Assembly: GCF_001907675.1 (NCBI RefSeq)
Contig: NZ_MPNT01000021.1
Coordinates: 39,331-103,330 of the forward strand
Direction of reading: 5' to 3'
DNA from: Mycobacterium paraffinicum
GTDB lineage: Bacteria; Actinomycetota; Actinomycetes; Mycobacteriales; Mycobacteriaceae
DNA: 64,000 bases
Part shown: piece after piece, positions 17,833 to 26,119 of the stretch
Position numbering within the stretch: the first letter of the stretch is position 1
Layout: the number at the start of each line of letters is the position of its first letter
Translations under genes and position numbers: made by a program
Notes under the pieces: generated by a model
Database searches by the model: none
Told to the model about the DNA's origin: nothing
The model's input: the letters and a program-made list of their open reading frames with translations, nothing else

Positions 17833-19002
17833 ATGGCGGGACCAATGGAGGGCGTCAAGGTCGTCGAGCTCGGGGTCTGGGTGGCCGGGCCGGCCGCCGG
17901 TGGCATCCTGGCCGACTGGGGCGCCGACGTCATCAAGATCGAACCGCCGAGCGGCGATCCCGGGCGTCTGTTCGGCCGGATGCTGGGCTGCGACCTCGGC
18001 GTCAATCCGCCGTTCGAAATGGACAACCGCTCCAAGCGCAGCGTCGTGTTGAACCTCGCGGAGGAGGCGGGCCGCGGCACCGCGTTCGAATTGCTCGCCG
18101 ACGCCGACGTTTTCGTCACCAATGTGCGACCCGGCGCGTTGCGACGCCTGGGATTGGACTTCGACTCGGTGGCTGCCCACAACTCCCGCCTGGTCTACGG
18201 CCTGATCACCGGCTACGGCGAAACCGGTCCCGACGCCGACCGCGCCGCCTACGACGTCGCCGCGTTCTGGTCGCGCGCCGGCGTGGCGCACCTGCTCACC
18301 CGCCCCGGCGACACGCCGCCGTTCCAGCGCGGCGGCATGGGGGATCACTCGGCCGGCATGACCCTGGCCGCGGGGATCTGCGCGGCGCTGGTGGCCCGGC
18401 AGCGCACCGGAACCGGCCAGCTGGTCACCACGTCGCTGTACCGCCAGGGCGCCTACACCGTCAGCTTCGACCTGAACACGTATCTGCTGACCGGCCAACC
18501 GATCGCTATCGGGCAGCGCGAATCCATGGGCAACCCCTGCATGAACAACTACGCCACCGCCGACGGGCGGCGGTTCTGGATCGTCGGGCTCGACGGTGAC
18601 CGGCACTGGCCCCCGCTGTGTCGCGCCGTCGGCCATCCGGAGTGGCTGGACGACCCCCGCTTCGCCGACGCCTACGCGCGCTTCGTCAACGCGGCGGCGC
18701 TGATCGCCGAACTGGACGCCGTCTTTGCCACCCGGACCCTCGACGAATGGGCGCAGACCTTCGCCACCGAACCCGATTTCTTCTGGTCACCGGTGAACAG
18801 CCTCGAGGACGTCGTCGCCGACGAGCAGTTCCACGCGGCGGGCGGCATCGTCGACGTGCCCGACGGGGAAGCCGGCGTCGCAATGGTGGCCACGCCGGCC
18901 GATTTCCACGGGACACCCTGGGCGCCGCGTTCCGCGGCACCGGAACTGGGGCAGCACACCGAGGAAGTGCTGGCCGAACTCAAGGCACGCCGCGGCTCGT
19001 GA
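17833..19002 (+). CDS. Family III CoA-transferase (CaiB/BaiF)
   Basis: The 389-residue protein begins with the family opening GVKVVELGVWVAGPAAGGILADWGADVIKIE and continues with DNRSKRSVVLNL near residue 63 and NVRPGALRRLGLD near 98. The catalytic Asp lies in GGMGDHSAGMTLAAG at about residues 171-185. Such enzymes move CoA between carboxylic acids, or act as racemases (AMACR-like relatives). ATG at 17833 gives the normal N terminus; the longer upstream frame is rejected. It ends 15 bases before motif copy 3, and may supply CoA-activated substrate to the neighbouring catabolic units. Confidence 0.88.
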   Translation: MAGPMEGVKVVELGVWVAGPAAGGILADWGADVIKIEPPSGDPGRLFGRMLGCDLGVNPPFEMDNRSKRSVVLNLAEEAGRGTAFELLADADVFVTNVRPGALRRLGLDFDSVAAHNSRLVYGLITGYGETGPDADRAAYDVAAFWSRAGVAHLLTRPGDTPPFQRGGMGDHSAGMTLAAGICAALVARQRTGTGQLVTTSLYRQGAYTVSFDLNTYLLTGQPIAIGQRESMGNPCMNNYATADGRRFWIVGLDGDRHWPPLCRAVGHPEWLDDPRFADAYARFVNAAALIAELDAVFATRTLDEWAQTFATEPDFFWSPVNSLEDVVADEQFHAAGGIVDVPDGEAGVAMVATPADFHGTPWAPRSAAPELGQHTEEVLAELKARRGS

Positions 19003-19015
19003 CCACCGGTCGCAC

Positions 19016-19045
19016 CTTTACAAAATTCCTCCCAAGTGTCACGCT
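19016..19045. promoter_or_regulatory. Shared motif copy 3
   Basis: TTTACAAA at 19017-19024, nine bases, AAGTGTCA at 19034-19041, then CGCTG, as in copy 2. It lies about 95 bases upstream of the first gene of the P450/Baeyer-Villiger operon. It is the third copy with identical spacing within 10 kb. Confidence 0.6.
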
Positions 19046-19140
19046 GTCCGATGAGCCGCGCGAGGCGGCCCCCAGCCCAGGACAAGCGTTGCGGTGAGCG
19101 CCAAAGCCCGGTTGCGGTGCGGCGGTGAGGAATGGATTGA

Positions 19141-19734
19141 ATGGTCACGTCCACGCTCGACATCAGCCATGGCGGCCGGGTCAAGGCCGCCCGAGCCAGC
19201 CGCGCGGACCGCGATTGTCTGCGATACCGGCTCGACGTCGTCGCGGCGAGCGCCCTCGACGTCGTCCAATCGGCCGGCGGGTGGCTCTATGACCGGGCGA
19301 TGGCCGGTTGGCAGGTAACCGTGCTCCTGCCGGACGGCAGCGACGCCCGGTCGCTGCGCATCCTCGGCGTGCAGGCGCTGGACGTGGAGGAATACTTCGC
19401 CACCGTGGGCCCGGGCGCGACGAGGGAGAGCCTGGCCGTCAGCGCCGAGGCGTTTGCGGCGGACGCGCGGGTACGCGACCAGGTGCTCGAGTCGCTGGAC
19501 GACCGGATGACCGAAGTCGCGTTGTGGGGTCAAGCGCCGGCCGGATGGCCACTGCGGGTGGATCGCGGGGTGGCCCGTGCGCAGTACGCGCTCAGCGCGG
19601 CGGCGCGCAGGTTCAAGGGCCACGCGCTGGCGGCGGCCGGAATCGATTGCTCCACAGTCTATTCCACCGAGACGCTACTCTGCGACTTGGCAACCTGCGG
19701 GCGCGGCGACTCGGGGCTGGTCCGGCTCGACTGA
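19141..19734 (+). CDS. Hypothetical protein opening the P450 operon
   Basis: I do not recognise this 197-residue protein. It is soluble, has no signal peptide or membrane segment, and contains acidic and alanine-rich helices; ALDVEEYFATVGPGATRESLAVSAEAFAADARVRDQV in the middle looks helical. Two cysteines lie close to the C terminus. The start at ATG 19141 has only a weak upstream purine run. It ends in TGATG shared with the NIPSNAP-like gene, so it is translationally coupled to the operon and probably functions in the same pathway. It could be a small regulatory or scaffold protein; that is a guess. Confidence 0.65.
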   Translation: MVTSTLDISHGGRVKAARASRADRDCLRYRLDVVAASALDVVQSAGGWLYDRAMAGWQVTVLLPDGSDARSLRILGVQALDVEEYFATVGPGATRESLAVSAEAFAADARVRDQVLESLDDRMTEVALWGQAPAGWPLRVDRGVARAQYALSAAARRFKGHALAAAGIDCSTVYSTETLLCDLATCGRGDSGLVRLD

Positions 19735-20438
19735 TGAAGAAGTACTTTCGCCACACGCTGCTCTATTTGCATGAGACGGTGTCGCTCGGCGCCGGGCGTA
19801 GCGACCACCTTACCGAGGTCTTCTGCGACACCTACCGGCCGATGATGGACGAGCTGGGCGCGCGGCTGTTCGCGATCTGGGAGACCACGCCCTACAACGG
19901 GCACTGGCCACAGGTGACGATCATCTGGGAGATCGACGGGTTCGCCGACTACGCACGAATCGGGGCCGCCCAGTCACGCGGCGGCAGCCACGAGTCCGCG
20001 GCGGGTAAATGGTCGGCCTTCCTGGCCGACATCGGCGCCGCGGGTGAGGGCCGAATCATGTACCCAGGCCCCAGCAACAAGACCCTCGCGCAATTGCGCG
20101 AGGCCAATTTCGCTGCGCCGCTGGTGATTCAGGAGATCATGCAAACCAAGCCGGGGCGTCAAGACGATTACATCCGCGAACTCGAGCGCCTCTACGTCCC
20201 ATGGTCGGAACGTACCGGCAAGCGCTGGCTCGGTTCGTTCACCACGACCTTCCGCTACAACGAGGTCATCCACTACTGGGCGTTGGACGGCGGCTGGGAA
20301 TGCTTCGCCAACCACTACCCCTCGTGGAAAGACAGCCCGCCCGCCGAGATCGTCACCTGGATGAGCGTGGCGCCCGCCCTGCGCGACGGCTGGGAGGACT
20401 CGATCCTGCAGGCGCTACCGCCCTCACCGCTGCAGTGA
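19734..20438 (+). CDS. NIPSNAP-like dimeric alpha-beta barrel protein
   Basis: The 234-residue protein resembles two stacked ferredoxin-like repeats of the NIPSNAP/dimeric alpha-beta barrel type: YLHETVSLGAGRSDHLTEVFCDTYRPMMDELGARLFAIWETT in the N-terminal half and LVIQEIMQTKPGRQDDYIRELERLYVPWSERTGKRWLGSF in the second. Each half follows the pattern of a strand, a helix after a pumping Gly-Arg turn, and a strand with a bulky aromatic. Members occur in degradation clusters but have no well-defined reaction. Start and stop both overlap neighbours (TGATG upstream, GTGA with the P450), so it is co-translated. Confidence 0.65.
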   Translation: MKKYFRHTLLYLHETVSLGAGRSDHLTEVFCDTYRPMMDELGARLFAIWETTPYNGHWPQVTIIWEIDGFADYARIGAAQSRGGSHESAAGKWSAFLADIGAAGEGRIMYPGPSNKTLAQLREANFAAPLVIQEIMQTKPGRQDDYIRELERLYVPWSERTGKRWLGSFTTTFRYNEVIHYWALDGGWECFANHYPSWKDSPPAEIVTWMSVAPALRDGWEDSILQALPPSPLQ

Positions 20439-21676
20439 CGGGCCAGCCAGCGGCCCTGGACTCCACAGACTTCGCCTACGACCCCTTCGACGCGCGGGTG
20501 ATGGCGAATCCGCTGCCGTACTACCGGATCCTGCGCGACGACCATCCCGTCTACTACATGCCGCAATGGGACACCTACGCGCTGTCCCGTTTCGAGGACA
20601 TCTGGCAGGTGCTGGAGGTCAACGACGGCACCTTCGTCGCGTCCGAGGGCACCCTGCCGGCGGCGTCCGTCCTGGCCAAGCACAACACCGGCCCGGTCGA
20701 CGACCCGCCGCTGCACCCGCTGCCGTTCCACGCGGTGTTCGACACGGACCTGTACGCGGAGATCCGCCGCGCGCATTCGGCGCCGCTGCGCCCCAGATCG
20801 GTCGCGGGCTGGGAGGCGCGGATCCGGCGGCTGGCCAACGAGCGGCTCGACGAGCTGTTGCCGCGCGGTTCGTTCGACCTGACCCAGGACTACGGCGGCA
20901 TCGTCGTGGCATCCGTCGTGTGCGAACTGCTCGGCATCTCAACCGATCTCGCGCCACGGGTGCTGGCCGCGGTCAACGCGGGCAGCCTCGCCGAGCCCGG
21001 TGTCGGGGTGGACACCGCCGAAGCGCGGCCAAACTATTTCGAATACCTGTTGCCCGCGGTGCAACGCCGCCGCGCCGACCGGTCGGGTGAGCCGCTGGCG
21101 GTCGTCGACGGCCTGCTCGGCTACCGCCTGCCCGACGGCAGCCCGCTCGACGACGTCGAAGTCGCCACCCAGATGCTCTGCATCTTCATCGGCGGCACCG
21201 AGACGGTGCCCAAGATCGTCGCCCATGGGCTGTGGGAGCTCATGCAGCGGCCCGACCAGCTGGCCGCGGTGCGCGCCGACCCCGAGAACACCGTGCCCGT
21301 TGCGCGCGAGGAGATGATCCGGTTCTGCGCGCCGGCGCAATGGTTCGCCAGAACCGCGCGGAAACCCTTCACCATTCACGGCGAGACCGTCCGGCCCGGG
21401 CAGCGCGTCATCACGCTGCTCGCCTCGGCCAACCGCGACGAACGGGAATACCCCGAACCCGACGAGTTCATCTGGGATCGGCCCATCCGCCGCTCGTTGG
21501 CCTTCGGTCGCGGCCAACACTTCTGCATCGGATACCACCTCGCCCGGCTGGAAGTCGCTGTGCTGCTGCAGGAATGGCTACGCCGGGTGCCCGAGTTCAT
21601 GATCCGGGCCGAAGCCGCCAGGCGGTTGCCGTCCAGTTTCCAGTGGGGTTGGAACAACATCCCGGTGGAGGTCTGA
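20435..21676 (+). CDS. Cytochrome P450
   Basis: The 413-residue soluble P450 has the I-helix oxygen-activation motif FIGGTETVPK (GGTET at 253-257; Thr255 is the key threonine), the K-helix ExxR at Glu293-Arg296, and the heme loop FGRGQHFCIG with the axial Cys364. It should hydroxylate a C-H bond of the pathway substrate using O2 and electrons from a ferredoxin; no ferredoxin gene is next to it. The GTG start at 20435 overlaps the NIPSNAP stop. It is followed after one base by an alcohol dehydrogenase, which suits hydroxylation followed by oxidation to a ketone. CYP family number cannot be assigned by eye. Confidence 0.95.
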   Translation: MTGQPAALDSTDFAYDPFDARVMANPLPYYRILRDDHPVYYMPQWDTYALSRFEDIWQVLEVNDGTFVASEGTLPAASVLAKHNTGPVDDPPLHPLPFHAVFDTDLYAEIRRAHSAPLRPRSVAGWEARIRRLANERLDELLPRGSFDLTQDYGGIVVASVVCELLGISTDLAPRVLAAVNAGSLAEPGVGVDTAEARPNYFEYLLPAVQRRRADRSGEPLAVVDGLLGYRLPDGSPLDDVEVATQMLCIFIGGTETVPKIVAHGLWELMQRPDQLAAVRADPENTVPVAREEMIRFCAPAQWFARTARKPFTIHGETVRPGQRVITLLASANRDEREYPEPDEFIWDRPIRRSLAFGRGQHFCIGYHLARLEVAVLLQEWLRRVPEFMIRAEAARRLPSSFQWGWNNIPVEV

Positions 21677-21677
21677 C

Positions 21678-22652
21678 GTGTGGTCCTACCGGATCATCGC
21701 CCCCTACCAGTTCGAGCGGACGACGATCGCGGAGAAGACGCCCGAGTGCCTCATCGACGGCCAGGTCCTGCTGCGGTTCACGGCGGCCGGCGTGTGTGGC
21801 AGCGACCTGCCGGCCTTTCGCGGTGCCCGCGGCCGCCTTCCCGGCGACGACGGGCCCAGCGGGGCCGAAAAGGACGGCTTCCCCATCCATGAAGTCGCCG
21901 GCGAGGTGCTCGCCAGCCGCCATCGCGCGCATCGGCCCGGTGATCGCGTTGTCGGCTGGGCCTCCGGGTTCGACGGCATGATGGAGCGCGTGGTCAGCAA
22001 CGGCGACGGCCTGGCGCCGTACGACCCGGCGCTGACCCCGGCGCAGGCGGTCGGCCTGCAACCGCTGGCGTGCGTGCTCTACGCCTGCGAGCAACTGCCG
22101 GATCTTGCCGGTAGGCATGTGGCGATCATCGGGCAGGGGTCGATCGGCCTGCTGTTCTCCTACGTCGCCAAGGCGGCCGGCGCCCGGCGCGTCACTGGAG
22201 TCGATCCCGTCGACCGGTCAAGCGTGGCAACCGCATTCGGCGTCGACGACCCGGTGCGCGCCACCAGCGACCGGTGGGTGAGCCAGCTCGCCGCCGGCGA
22301 CCGCGCCGACGTCGTCATCGAGGCCGTGGGTCACCAGGTCGCAACGCTCGGCCACGCGATCGAGGCCACCGCGCCCGGCGGCACCGTCCTCTACTTCGGC
22401 GTCGCCGACGACGACGCCTACCCCATCAACATGCGCGCCATGCTGCGCAACAACCTGACGCTGAAATCCGGTGTGACGCTGGACCGGCGGCGGGTGCTGG
22501 AGCTCGCCGGCAAGTTCGCCGCCGAACACCCGGAACTGCTTGCCACCTACCTGACGCACACATTCGGCGTCGACGACGTGCAGGGCGCCTTCGAGTTGGC
22601 CTGCCGGCCCGTCCCCGAGCGCGTCAAGATCGCGATCGGGGAGTGCGCGTGA
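21678..22652 (+). CDS. Medium-chain (zinc-type) alcohol dehydrogenase without structural-zinc lobe
   Basis: The 324-residue MDR protein has the catalytic-zinc region AAGVCGSDLPAFRG (Cys near residue 37) and FPIHEVAGEV in place of the usual GHE, followed by PGDRVVG. The Rossmann half contains VAIIGQGSIGLLFSYVAKAAGA (about residues 150-172). The four-cysteine lobe that binds structural zinc in classical members is missing, as in several MDR subfamilies. It probably oxidises the hydroxyl group introduced by the P450 using NAD(P). The GTG start lies one base after the P450 stop and its own stop overlaps the aldolase start. Confidence 0.85.
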   Translation: MWSYRIIAPYQFERTTIAEKTPECLIDGQVLLRFTAAGVCGSDLPAFRGARGRLPGDDGPSGAEKDGFPIHEVAGEVLASRHRAHRPGDRVVGWASGFDGMMERVVSNGDGLAPYDPALTPAQAVGLQPLACVLYACEQLPDLAGRHVAIIGQGSIGLLFSYVAKAAGARRVTGVDPVDRSSVATAFGVDDPVRATSDRWVSQLAAGDRADVVIEAVGHQVATLGHAIEATAPGGTVLYFGVADDDAYPINMRAMLRNNLTLKSGVTLDRRRVLELAGKFAAEHPELLATYLTHTFGVDDVQGAFELACRPVPERVKIAIGECA

Positions 22653-23413
22653 GCGACGACTCGCGCAGCGCGTTGCAGCGGGCGCTGCAGCGGGGCGGTC
22701 CGATATGGGGCGGGTGGATCACAGGTCCCACGCTGCTCGGCCCGGAGGAATTCGCCAGGGCCGGTTACGACTACGTGGGCTTCGACGCGCAGCACGGATA
22801 CCTCGACGACGCCGACATCGCCGGCATGCTGCGCCCAATCGAACACCTGCCCATCGCCACCGTGGTGCGGCTGCCCAACGCCGACGCGGCACCGATCGGG
22901 CGCGTACTGGACGCCGGCGCCGACGCCGTCGTCATCGCGATGGTCGAGTCGGCGGACCAGGCCGCCGCGGCGGTGGCGGCCACCCGTTACCAGCCCGCGG
23001 GCATCCGCAGCTTCGGCCCGCTGCGCGCCAGCCTGGGCCGCGACACCGCGGCGCTGGAATCTCGGGTCAGCGTGTTCGCGATGATCGAGACCGCCGCGGC
23101 GCTGTCCGGCCTCGACCAGATCTGCGCCGTCGACGGGCTCGCCGGGCTCTATGTCGGGCCCGCCGATCTGGCGCTCTCGCTGGGCGCGGATGTGGTTGGC
23201 GCGACCAGGCATCCGGCCGTGCTGGACGCCATCGTGCAAACCCACCGCGCGGCCACCGCGGCCGGGCTGGTGACCGGCATCCACGCCGGGGACGGCCCGA
23301 CGGGCCGGGCCATGGCGAAGCTGGGATTGTCGATGATCACCCTGACGGCCGAGTCGCACGCGCTGCGCCGAGGCGCCGCGGAGCACCTGCGGGAGGCGAC
23401 CCATGACGGATGA
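22649..23413 (+). CDS. HpcH/HpaI family aldolase / citrate lyase-like protein
   Basis: The 254-residue TIM-barrel protein fits the HpcH/HpaI family of metal-dependent class II aldolases. The catalytic His is in YVGFDAQHGYLDDADI (about residues 41-56, reading AQH instead of the usual EH), Arg in VVRLPNAD, metal-ligand Glu in FAMIETAAAL and Asp in YVGPADLALSLG. Family members split 4-hydroxy-2-oxo acids or related compounds into pyruvate and an aldehyde. It overlaps its neighbours on both sides (GTGA upstream, 11 bases with the SnoaL-like gene). It would fit as the carbon-carbon cleavage step of the pathway; the real substrate is not known. Confidence 0.88.
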   Translation: MSDDSRSALQRALQRGGPIWGGWITGPTLLGPEEFARAGYDYVGFDAQHGYLDDADIAGMLRPIEHLPIATVVRLPNADAAPIGRVLDAGADAVVIAMVESADQAAAAVAATRYQPAGIRSFGPLRASLGRDTAALESRVSVFAMIETAAALSGLDQICAVDGLAGLYVGPADLALSLGADVVGATRHPAVLDAIVQTHRAATAAGLVTGIHAGDGPTGRAMAKLGLSMITLTAESHALRRGAAEHLREATHDG

Positions 23414-23801
23414 CCGGGCCGCGGTCGGCGAGCTGCTCGCCGGCTACGCACTGGCGCTGGACGCGGGCGACATCGACGAGTGCCTGGGGCTGTTCACCCC
23501 CGACGCCGAATTCCTGGTCTATGGCAGGGTCTTCGCCGGACACGACGGCATCGGGAAGATGTTCCGGGACGCCCCGCGCGGGTTGCACCTGACCGGCGTC
23601 TCCCGGATCGACGTCCACGACGACAGCGCGACGGCCCGGTCGCAGGTGTTGTTCGTGCGGGCGGGCGACCTGCGCCTACGGCCCGCCCTATACGACGACG
23701 AACTGGTGCGCACGGGCGGGCGGTGGCGTTTCCGGCGACGGCGCTGCCAGTTCGTCACCGGCCGCGGCCTGTCCGACACGCCCGAGGTGACACCGTCATG
23801 A
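23403..23801 (+). CDS. SnoaL-like / NTF2-fold protein
   Basis: This 132-residue protein has the NTF2-like pattern: helix VGELLAGYALALDAGDIDECLGLFTPDAEFLVYG, a loop FAGHDGIGKMFRD, then strands ending in GGRWRFRRRRCQFV. Relatives are ketosteroid isomerases, polyketide cyclases and hydroxylating-dioxygenase small subunits. It is embedded between the aldolase and an SDR with overlaps of 11 and 4 bases, so it is probably an isomerase, hydratase or dehydratase of the pathway; fold is likely but the activity is not certain. Confidence 0.75.
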   Translation: MTDDRAAVGELLAGYALALDAGDIDECLGLFTPDAEFLVYGRVFAGHDGIGKMFRDAPRGLHLTGVSRIDVHDDSATARSQVLFVRAGDLRLRPALYDDELVRTGGRWRFRRRRCQFVTGRGLSDTPEVTPS

Positions 23802-24526
23802 ACGAACGCGTCGCCCTGGTCACGGGCGCGGCCGGCGGGCAGGGCTGGGCCATCGCCACACGGCTGCGCGCCAACGGCTTCTCAGTGGCCGCCTGCGACC
23901 GGCGTGCCGACGAGCTGACCGGCCTGGTAAGCGAATTGGGCGACGACGGGGTGATCGCGATCGAACTCGACGTCACCTCCGAACCGCTGTGGCGGTCGGC
24001 CGTGCGCGCCGTGATCGACCGCTACGGCGCGCTGACCGCGCTGGTCAACAACGCCGGCGCGCTGCACCGGGCGTCGCTGGCCGACGAGACCGCCGACGAC
24101 TTCGAAAACTCTTGGCGGGTGAACTGTTTCGGCGCGTTCCTGGGCATCCACGTGACGCTGGAGCACCTGCGTGCGGCGGATCAGGCCGCGATCGTCAACA
24201 TCTGCAGCACCGGCGCCATTCGCCCCTTCCCGCACCACGCCGCCTACGGCTCGGCGAAGTGGGCGCTGCGCGGCCTGACCCAGAACGCCGCGGCGGAGCT
24301 GGCCCCCCTCGGCATCCGGGTCAATGCCGTGTTCCCCGGACCGATCGCGACCCCGATGCTCGATGACGCCACCCAGCTGCGGCTGGCCGCGTCGTCGGCC
24401 TTCGGGCGGATCGGCCAACCACGCGAGGTCGCCGACGCGGTCGCGTTCCTCGTTTCCGAGGAGGCGTCGTTCATCACCGGTGCCGAACTGGTCGTCGACG
24501 GTGGCCAATGCGTGCAGATCCGATGA
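23798..24526 (+). CDS. Short-chain dehydrogenase/reductase
   Basis: The 242-residue SDR shows TGAAGGQGWAIA near residue 9 (the TGxxxGxG variant), NNAG near residue 84, the catalytic Ser in ICSTGAI, Tyr-x-x-x-Lys as YGSAK near 150, and the C-terminal EEASFITGAELVVDGGQCVQ typical of FabG-like SDRs. It should interconvert a secondary alcohol and a ketone. Its ATG overlaps the SnoaL stop and its stop overlaps the monooxygenase start (ATGA both times). Feeding a ketone to the downstream Baeyer-Villiger enzyme is the obvious role. Confidence 0.88.
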   Translation: MNERVALVTGAAGGQGWAIATRLRANGFSVAACDRRADELTGLVSELGDDGVIAIELDVTSEPLWRSAVRAVIDRYGALTALVNNAGALHRASLADETADDFENSWRVNCFGAFLGIHVTLEHLRAADQAAIVNICSTGAIRPFPHHAAYGSAKWALRGLTQNAAAELAPLGIRVNAVFPGPIATPMLDDATQLRLAASSAFGRIGQPREVADAVAFLVSEEASFITGAELVVDGGQCVQIR

Positions 24527-26046
24527 CCCGCCCCACGATCGGCATCATCGGCGCCGGGCCCGGCGGACTGGCCCTGGGAATCCTGTTGTCGCGGGCCGGC
24601 TTCCGGGACTTCACCATCTTCGACCGGGAGGACGGCGTCGGTGGCACCTGGCGGATCAACACGTATCCGGGGCTGGCGTGCGACGTCAAATCTCACCTGT
24701 ACTCCTACTCGTTCGACCTGAATCCGGGCTGGACGCGGCTGTGGTCGGGGCAGCCCGAGATACTGGCGTACTTCCAGCGCTGCGCCGACAAGTACGGCCT
24801 GGAGCCGCACCTGAAGCTGCGCACCGATATCCGGTCCGCGCGGTGGGAGGAAAATGCCCGGCGGTGGTGCCTGACCACTGCCGAGGGGCGGCTGCACCAC
24901 TTCGACGTGGTGGTCTCCGCCGTCGGCCTGTTCACCCGCCCGCGCCTGCCCGACCTCGTGGAGCAGGAGCCCTTCACCGGAACGCTGATGCACTCGGCGC
25001 GGTGGGACCACTCGATCCCGCTCGACGGCAAGCGGATCGCCGTGCTCGGCACGGGCTCCACGGCGTCGCAGCTGTTGCCCGAATTGGCCAGGGTGGCCGG
25101 CCGGGTCTATTCGGTGCAACGATCGCCGACCTGGATCCTGCCCAAGCCCGATCGGCACTACACGCGCGGCGAGCGCTGGGCATTCGCCCACCTGCCGTGG
25201 GCCAAGAAGCTGTACCGGACCCGGCTGTGGCTACGCAGCGAAGCCAACATATCGGTGATCGAGAACGGCAGCGAGAAGACCCAGGAGTTCAAGGCGGCCG
25301 CCCTCGACCTGCTCCAAAAGGCCATTCCGGACGAGGAATTGCGCCGCAAGCTCACCCCGACCCACCCGCTGGGCTGCAAGCGGCTGGTGTTCTCCTCGGA
25401 CTACCTGACCGCGCTGACCCAGCCGAACGTCGAGGTGCTGACCAGCCCCGCGCGGTACCTGCGCGCGCGGTCTTTGGTCACCGAGGACGGCACCGAACGC
25501 GAGGTCGACGTGGTGGTCTGCGCGACCGGCTACGCCGCCGCCGACTACCTGGGGGAGCTGGACGTGTCCGGGGAGGGCGGGATGACGCTGCGCGAGGCCT
25601 GGCGCGACGGGGCACACGCCTACCTCGGGATGGCCGTGCCGGGGTTTCCGAACTTCTTCATGTTGTACGGACCGAACACCAACGTCGGCTCCAACAGCGT
25701 CATCTTCATGCTCGAGGCCCAGGCACACTACATCGTGCGTGCGCTGAAGCACCTGCGACGTAGGCGCAAGACCTACATCGCGGTGCGGCCCGCCGCCCTG
25801 GCGGACTTCATCGCCAAGATCGACCGCTGGATGGTCGGCACCGTCTGGACCACCCAGTGCAGCAACTACTTTCGCGCCGCCAACGGCCGCGTGGTCACCC
25901 AGTGGCCGCGAAGCGCGCGCAGCTTCTGGGGCATGACACGCAGGTTCAATCCGGGCGACTTCCAATTCGAGCCCACCACCGATTCCCTGGCCGGATTCGC
26001 CGACGTCCGAGCGGCTGTTCGCGCTGCAGGCGCACGCCCTCAGTGA
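24523..26046 (+). CDS. FAD-dependent Baeyer-Villiger-type monooxygenase
   Basis: The 507-residue flavoprotein has two Rossmann motifs, GIIGAGPGGLALGI at residue 7-20 for FAD and AVLGTGSTASQLLPEL near 180 for NADPH, and between them the Baeyer-Villiger fingerprint FTGTLMHSARWDHS (FxGxxxHxxxWD). VVCATGY near 335 is the second linker motif. Such enzymes insert oxygen next to a ketone to give an ester or lactone; some family members instead N-hydroxylate. The ATG start at 24523 was chosen over an upstream in-frame start because it overlaps the SDR stop. It ends the overlapping run of eight genes. Confidence 0.88.
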   Translation: MTRPTIGIIGAGPGGLALGILLSRAGFRDFTIFDREDGVGGTWRINTYPGLACDVKSHLYSYSFDLNPGWTRLWSGQPEILAYFQRCADKYGLEPHLKLRTDIRSARWEENARRWCLTTAEGRLHHFDVVVSAVGLFTRPRLPDLVEQEPFTGTLMHSARWDHSIPLDGKRIAVLGTGSTASQLLPELARVAGRVYSVQRSPTWILPKPDRHYTRGERWAFAHLPWAKKLYRTRLWLRSEANISVIENGSEKTQEFKAAALDLLQKAIPDEELRRKLTPTHPLGCKRLVFSSDYLTALTQPNVEVLTSPARYLRARSLVTEDGTEREVDVVVCATGYAAADYLGELDVSGEGGMTLREAWRDGAHAYLGMAVPGFPNFFMLYGPNTNVGSNSVIFMLEAQAHYIVRALKHLRRRRKTYIAVRPAALADFIAKIDRWMVGTVWTTQCSNYFRAANGRVVTQWPRSARSFWGMTRRFNPGDFQFEPTTDSLAGFADVRAAVRAAGARPQ

Positions 26047-26119
26047 CGCCTTGCACGAGACCGGCGCGGGACCTTCGCCCCTACCCTGAGCGCCGGGACC
26101 GTCGGCAGAATGTGCTGCC

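Noticed and set aside
17050..18636. A 528-codon reading of the DUF427 gene with a long N-terminal extension
   Set aside because: The extension is antisense to the CoA-transferase; ATG at 17724 follows GGGAGGAG and gives the normal DUF427 length.
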